From assembly GCF_026230105.1 (NCBI RefSeq), contig NC_079477.1, positions 1,679,001 to 1,743,000 of the forward strand: a stretch of 64,000 nucleotides of DNA, read 5' to 3'. The position numbers and the translations under genes are program-made. The notes under the pieces were generated by a model. The model searched no databases. It was not told the origin of the DNA and saw nothing but the letters and a program-made list of their open reading frames with translations. Positions 58,501 to 64,000 of the stretch are shown piece after piece. Position 1 is the first letter of the stretch. The number at the start of each line of letters is the position of its first letter. Source of the stretch: Diorhabda sublineata. Its lineage: Eukaryota > Arthropoda > Insecta > Coleoptera > Chrysomelidae.

Positions 58501-61148
58501 TGCAACTTTCCCGGATTTCCATTAAAAAGTCCCTGTCTTATTTATAATTCATAGAAATTTGAGTTTTTTTTTTCAATTTATAACCGCTTTCAATTCGTTG
58601 TGCTCTTTTGGATACTTAGTTGATGCGAATTTATTATTTTTACAATATATTTATTATTTATTTGTTGCTAGGATTGTTTTATCATTTTATTAACTCAATT
58701 CCAGCTTTTTTTGTTTACTATTAACTTTAATGAGTGCGAATACCACTTCCAAGTTTATGAGTTACATGAAAAAGAAATACCTTCATCTGTCATAGATAGA
58801 TATTCATCGCAATACCTCCTAATCTATAAATGTAGTCAAGATCACTTTGAATATAAGTGCAAATCTGTCTTCGATACAAATATTTGCCTAGTACTGCAGG
58901 CTTCACTTCCACGCGCCTATAATCTCATTATATGCCTTCCCTGCCTTTCCTACCTTTTTTCGATCATAAATCTTGGAATTTTAATCCATAAAAATCATAC
59001 AAAACTTATTATAATATATACAAAAATATTATTTCACTTATTTCAATTCATGCATACATTACAAGGAATATACAGTGAAATGAATGTAGAAAGAATATTG
59101 ATTGAGAAAAATTTTGGCACATGGTAAACCTTGACATCAATTGAACAAAAGAAGGTCACATAAAATCAAATATTTAACTAGATTTGAATATTGAAAGACC
59201 TTATCGATACCCACATTGGAGTTCATCCTTCATTATTGTTTAAAATCTTAATTCTAGAGTTATTAAATTAATGAATATACTAGGTGCTGTTAAATGATTT
59301 TGTATATATCTTAAACTGAAAATTTTATCAAGTTTCTAATATAAAAAGTATAAGAATTAAATAAAAACAATGAACAGTAGATTTAAGCGCAGTATCTGAC
59401 TTAAACTGTACTGCTAAAGAAAATCTACATGAAATCCCATGAACTATTTAAAATGGCGTCAAAGGAGTGCATGAGTTGACAAAATATTCAATTGACTTCG
59501 ATGGATGTAATAGGGAAGAACTAATTACGACTACCCTATAGAGAAATGTTATTAAAAAAACATATACTTAGTAAATATGTGAAGCAGTTTATAGGAAAAA
59601 ACCATGAAACTATTATAAGATAATTATGCTAATGATTTGGGTTAAAAAAAACAAACTGACACAATAAGATATTTTTAATCATTGGTTATCATACTGTTAA
59701 TTATGGTTCAAGAATAAGTACATCATAGATTGAGAGTGTAATATGGATAACTATTATTTCATTCATTCATGAAAAACTGATATTTTTTCTGAATATAAAC
59801 TGCTAGTAATAGCAGGTGAAAAATAAATACACTACGTTCATAATTAAGTAGTCCAAATGGTATGTTTGACACAGAAAATGGTGATAATCATTAAAGATAA
59901 CTGTTTATAGAGATCAAAGATCAAATCTATGACATATTAGATATAAATATCTTCAATTTTTTAAATAGTTATATACATGTGAAAATTAAACAAACTAAAG
60001 CAGGTGTTCACGTGGTATTTCTTTAAATTGAATTAAAAGCGTAATAAATCCTAATAATAATCAAGACGAATAGATTAATTGAAAAATAAGTATCTACAAT
60101 GATAAAAATAACTATAAAATTAAAGTGAAATGATTCAATTATAATAATTAAATTATCCAATTGTCCCTTGTCCTAGATTGCAAAATTAAAAGCAAGGTAG
60201 AAGTGCGAAATATTAGTTTCGATAAAAAAAGTAATCGTTGTAAAAAAGCTTACGAAAAATACAAATATATAGCTCAAAAACCACAAAATCATTAAGCATT
60301 TCAAAAAAACATGATGTACCATTTGTGGTGACTGACATTTACCTACACTAAAATTAATTGAATTAACTGTGAGACTTACCACTGCTTATAAATTTCTTGT
60401 AAAAGAACAGTTTTGATGGGGCTTGGGAAATAGTACACTTTTTAAAAACAAACACACTTACAAAAATTAAATCAGACAGAAAATACAAATTGCAATGCCC
60501 AGTGCCCACACACCGAAATCGGGAACGTAGACATATTAGCTATTTTTTTTTCTTTTTTCTCAGAAAATGACAGGAAAACAAATTAGTCGATAAAGAAGAT
60601 TCCTTTTTATTTTTACAGAATAATCATTTAAAATCAATTTCAATTCATTAGTTCAGTACCTACATTATCCTATTCAGTACTAAGATAATTATTAAATGAA
60701 GAAAATATTTTAACTGGCTCATTTAGCTTCTTTTTTGTTTTCTTATCGTTAATTTCCAATATAACGTAGATATATTTCCAATAAAAAAGAAGAGAGCTTC
60801 AATGAATTCTTCTTTTTCGTAATTTAAAAGTAATATCGTAATTAATGATTATTAATCTAATATTGGAACCTAGTAATCATTAAAGAGTAATACGATTAAA
60901 CTAGTTAATACATATAGAGATCCCTCAAGTTAATCACGCACTATCTATCCAAAAATCAACATAACACCTTCTTCTGACAAAAACAAATGGTTGCTATGTC
61001 GCTATTTTATCTAAGATCAATTTGAGTAAGAAGAAGCTATTCACTCGTTCTATAACGAAGTGGTTGAAAACGTCCAAGCTCTTCACGTTTTTGTTTACAT
61101 TTAAGAACCCTTTAATTTTTAAAAAGTGATAATTTAGATCTTAGAATC
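55501..61148. other. Region between the vlc exons and UTP6, no exon recognised
   Basis: Apart from the mariner fragment at about 56.4 kb, I see no supported feature. Open frames at 58083-58358 and 58711-59127 start at non-ATG codons and lack domain or splice context. The missing 5' exons of vlc and the UTP6 promoter must be sought here. A ttaggttaggtt pentamer pair is at about 57544. Confidence 0.45.
56395..56560 (+). mobile_element. Mariner transposase C-terminal relic
   Basis: The plus strand reads LGLFSVPRLDGQRFSNDVEV and, after a stop, AVN and YFKDYYYKKDIELIEHR. This corresponds to the mariner end DYFLFPxLKKxLxGQRFSNxEEVxxAVxxYF. Stops interrupt it. Confidence 0.7.
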
Positions 61149-62206
61149 ATGGCTGAAATAGTGGAACGCCATATGGAACCTATGACTGAAGAAATAGAGG
61201 AAATGAGAAGATTAAAATTATTTTCTATTGCGGAAACAAAAGCTATCCTAAAGAAGCGAAAACATTTTGAATGCAAGATAAATGGTGTTATGAAGAATAT
61301 ACAAGATTACAAAGACTATATACAGTACGAAAAAACTCTTTTGAAGGACATCAAATTGCGACGAAACAAATTAAGGATAGCTGAAAGGAAAAGTGGTATA
61401 GAAGTAAAAATATTGAAGAGGATAAAAAACTTATACGAAATAGCTTCACAACGATTCTCTCATGATTTTAATTTCAGTCTTGCTTATTTTAAATTTTGCA
61501 AAGAATCTAATTTCAATCAAGCTGCTTCTCTAGTTGTTCAAAACATGATTAAAAATTTTGCTCACATAGCTGATGTATGGCAAGTAGCAGCTGCTTGGCA
61601 CATGAAACGAGATATAAAACAAGCTCTTAGTGTTATTCACAAAGGTTTGACGATTCATCCTAGTTGCCAATATCTGTATATTGAAGCTATTCAATTAGAA
61701 CTTTTAACCAGGGAAAAAGATGATTGGCCTAATAATGTGGAAATCCAGAATCGAGATGAAATTTGTTACAAAAAAATAGAAACATATGTTGATACTATAT
61801 TCCAGAATGTCGACAGTTACTCTTGTTTGATAAATGTTATCAACATGCTGGAGCCTTACAGTTTCACCAAGAATATCCAACACAAAATTATTGAACACAT
61901 GATGTATAAATATCGCAATGAACCGGAAGTTTGGCAAACTTTAGCAGAAAGAGAAAAAGAAGGACAACATTATCCAGTTCCAGAGGAATTAAGAACTTCA
62001 ACAAAGTTCAGATTGACGAAATGTTTGGAAAAATTTGAAATGGGATTGTCTTCGGTATCTAGTGAGAAAAAACCAACTATGTGGATGTTATATTTGGATT
62101 TTTTGATAGATCGCTACCAGCAGAAGGATGTATCAAATAATATGATCAAAAACACTTTGATACAAAAATTAGAGCAGGCTAATAAAGAATCGGTTCTTAC
62201 AGAGAG
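61149..62206 (+). CDS. UTP6: UTP6 coding exon 1
   Basis: 352 codons plus two bases. Reading through the donor adds only 22 codons of Lys-rich nonsense before TAA. Confidence 0.93.
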
Positions 62207-62835
62207 GTATGTAAATTTAGTTTTTTCCTCAAAAAAAAAGGGAGAAACCCCAACATTTTTAATAGAAAAATAAAGTGTGTTCTTCATGCAGAAATGTATA
62301 ATGAAATAATATAGATGTAAGTAATGTCACATCATCAAGACGTCTTTTATCTCGTTCCTGAAATTGCAGTCTTAGTAGTTATGAATTAATGGGGGCTTCT
62401 TTTCACACCCCTTATAGTGATTTGCGGGCGGGGGTAGGCCCCACTCTGACGGGGAGTTTGCAGAGCCCCTTCAATTGTTTCTATGTTTAAGGTACTACAT
62501 AATATGGGCGAAACTATTGTCTGATGAAAATAGAGTTCTAGAAATTGTTGAAAGAGGTCTGAAAGCACTACCAAAATCCGTAGAACTGTGGAAGTTGAAA
62601 TTAAAATGTATGGTGATGAAAGATGACACAAATGCCTTAAATATGGCTTTCAAACAAGGACATCTCGCGTTGAGGGAAAATTCCGCGCCACTTTGGCAAT
62701 TATTGATCAGATATCATATACTGTCGTCTCCAAATGAAATAATTGAAGCTGTTTATAGAGATGCAGTTAGACAAGTTGAACAAATTGCAAATTTGATTAA
62801 ACCGGATTATATTGAATGGATAGCTCTTAACAAAG
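61149..62835 (+). CDS. UTP6: UTP6, U3 snoRNA-associated (SSU processome) protein, first two coding exons; 3' end beyond the window
   Basis: Join of 61149-62206 and 62492-62835, then the frame leaves with one extra base; 467 residues visible of a family usually near 600. The N terminus matches UTP6 closely in layout: MAEIVERHMEPMTEEIEEM, IAETKAILKKRKHFECKING, YKDYIQYEKTLLKDIKLRRN, followed by half-a-TPR (HAT) helical repeats (FSLAYFKFCKESNFNQAAS, VWQVAAAWHM, IHPSCQYLYIEAIQLELL, and in exon 2 SVELWKLKLKC, APLWQLLIRYH). UTP6 is part of the UtpB complex of the small-subunit processome and works in the nucleolus on 18S pre-rRNA cleavage. Donors are GAGAG|gtatgt and AACAAAG|gtaaat; the exon 2 acceptor is ctatgtttaag. 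ATG 61149 is preceded by in-frame AT-rich leader and gives the expected family start. Confidence 0.92.
62492..62835 (+). CDS. UTP6: UTP6 coding exon 2
   Basis: The split codon AG|G restores Arg353. Encodes YYIIWAKLLSDENRVLEIVE and further HAT helices to residue 467, then a donor. The next exon is not within the remaining 1.16 kb. Confidence 0.92.
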
Positions 62836-63224
62836 GTAAATTGTTTTTTAATTCTTTATTTAGAATGCATTAAACAAAATTTATGAGGAAAAATCCATTT
62901 TTTCATGTTGAAAATTTTGCAATTATAAACCAGTCAGGAATTTAATTAACATCAAATATTTTATTTTCGGAATTTTTTGAGTTTTAAAAAAATTTAAAAA
63001 TATATTTACAGGTTGTCTGATAATGTTATTTTTTTTTAATTAAATTACAAAACATTCAAATTTAACTTGGAGGTTCAATCAAGTAGATTTTGACTATAGT
63101 GAAATTCCCAATCAAATAAATTTATCAGGTGAACTTTTTTGTCGATTTTGTAGATAATTTGAGTCAAAAAACTAATTAAGTATCAGTTATATTGCATCCT
63201 TTAGCTATTTATTACAAATTATAG

Positions 63225-63910
63225 AAAAGTATAGGTAGCAGGAAACTTCGTTTTGTAATATGTAGCGATTTCCATCAATTTGTACAAAATTTTGACATAT
63301 TATACATGGAAATCTTGCTCATGAATCACTCTATCCATTGGTGAAAACTGCGTGAAAATCCGTCCAGTATTTTCTGAGTTAATCAGGGTGTTACTCTATC
63401 ACAGATGCAAATAAGCACTTTGTTTTATAACATGTAGCCATTTTCATAAATTCTCACCAAACTTTGACATATTAAACATCAAAATTTTCCTCGTGAATCA
63501 CTCTATCTATTGATGAAAACTGTGTGAAAATTCGTCCAGTAGTTTCTGAGTTAATCAGGGATATACACAGCCACATATGAAACTGAGGATTTTTCTAATA
63601 ACGTGTAGCCATTTTCTTAAATTCACACCAAACTTTAACATGTTGCATATCAAAATCTTCCTCGTGAATCACTCTATCTATTGGTGAAAACAGCGTTAAA
63701 ATCCGTCCAGTGGTTTCTGAGTTGATCAGGGATATAAATAACTATAGATGCAACCAAAGATTACGTTTTATAACATTAGCCATTTTCCTTAATTCTCACC
63801 AAACTTGGACATGTTATATATCAAAATCTTCCTCTTGAATCACTTTACTCTATTGGTGAAAACTGCGTGAAAATCCGTCCAGTAGTTTCCGAGTTAATCA
63901 CGAATTCATT
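63225..63910. repeat. Diverged tandem repeat, about 171-bp unit, four copies, in UTP6 intron 2
   Basis: The marker gaatcact recurs at 63323, 63495, 63666 and 63837. Units share tgtagccattttc, ctcaccaaacttt.acat, gtgaaaa.tccgtccagt and tttctgagttaatcaggg. The gaaaatccgtccagtagttt block resembles a dispersed arthropod repeat, so this may be an old tandem cluster of one. Confidence 0.85.
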
Positions 63911-64000
63911 GCAGAGAACTTTGTTTCGAAAGATTTACTAATTTTCATTAGTCTATATTCAGTTATTTTTCCATTGCTTCCTTAATTTTTTTTTATATTT

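Noticed and set aside
58711..59127. 138-codon plus-strand open frame
   Set aside because: First codon is TTG, composition is that of AT-rich intergenic DNA, and no domain or splice sites are seen.

Overview
The window is nuclear DNA of an insect, probably a holometabolous one and perhaps a beetle. It is AT-rich and holds intron-containing genes with GT-AG splice sites, many mariner-type relics, LINE fragments and large tandem arrays. Four multi-exon genes of animal type plus one nested gene can be read. The order is inferred from general character only; no species-level marker was found.

Layout. 1-6 kb: a 185-bp satellite cut by the window edge, an RTE-like LINE relic and a 141-bp satellite. 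6.07-9.76 kb, minus strand: a three-exon Gbx-class homeobox gene (unplugged) with dead mariner transposases in both introns. 10.7-11.2 kb: a 15-bp minisatellite. 12.6-16.05 kb: a 255-bp satellite. 19.4-27.25 kb, plus strand: a six-exon SLC30/ZnT zinc transporter of 399 residues. Its fourth intron contains, on the minus strand, a complete two-exon G-patch/R3H gene similar to NKRF (441 residues). 30.4-31.9 kb: a 213-bp satellite. 32.43-53.72 kb, minus strand: the last eight coding exons of a discs-large-associated protein (DLGAP/GKAP family, fly vulcan). Its introns carry a 122-bp array (about 37 copies), a 161-bp array (about 21 copies) and a 143-bp array (about 30 copies). 53.7-61.1 kb: LINE and mariner debris. 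61.15 kb to the right edge, plus strand: the first two coding exons of UTP6. Splice phases are consistent at every junction in all five gene models.

The most unusual feature is the tandem DNA, about a third of the window, made of at least ten unrelated arrays. Three of them are recognisably built from transposon protein-coding sequence. The 161-bp unit is a piece of mariner transposase, the 143-bp unit matches the N-terminal helix-turn-helix part of a DDE transposase whose catalytic part lies just beyond the array, and a 231-bp unit is the C-terminal tail of a LINE reverse transcriptase. Two smaller duplications touch genes directly: the 3' end of ZnT exon 4 with its splice donor is repeated in the following intron, and the 5' region and start codon of the nested NKRF-like gene exist twice.

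The genes are unrelated in function: a patterning transcription factor, a zinc exporter, an RNA-processing factor, a synaptic or cortical scaffold and a ribosome-biogenesis factor. The arrangement is typical of a eukaryotic chromosome rather than an operon or dedicated system.
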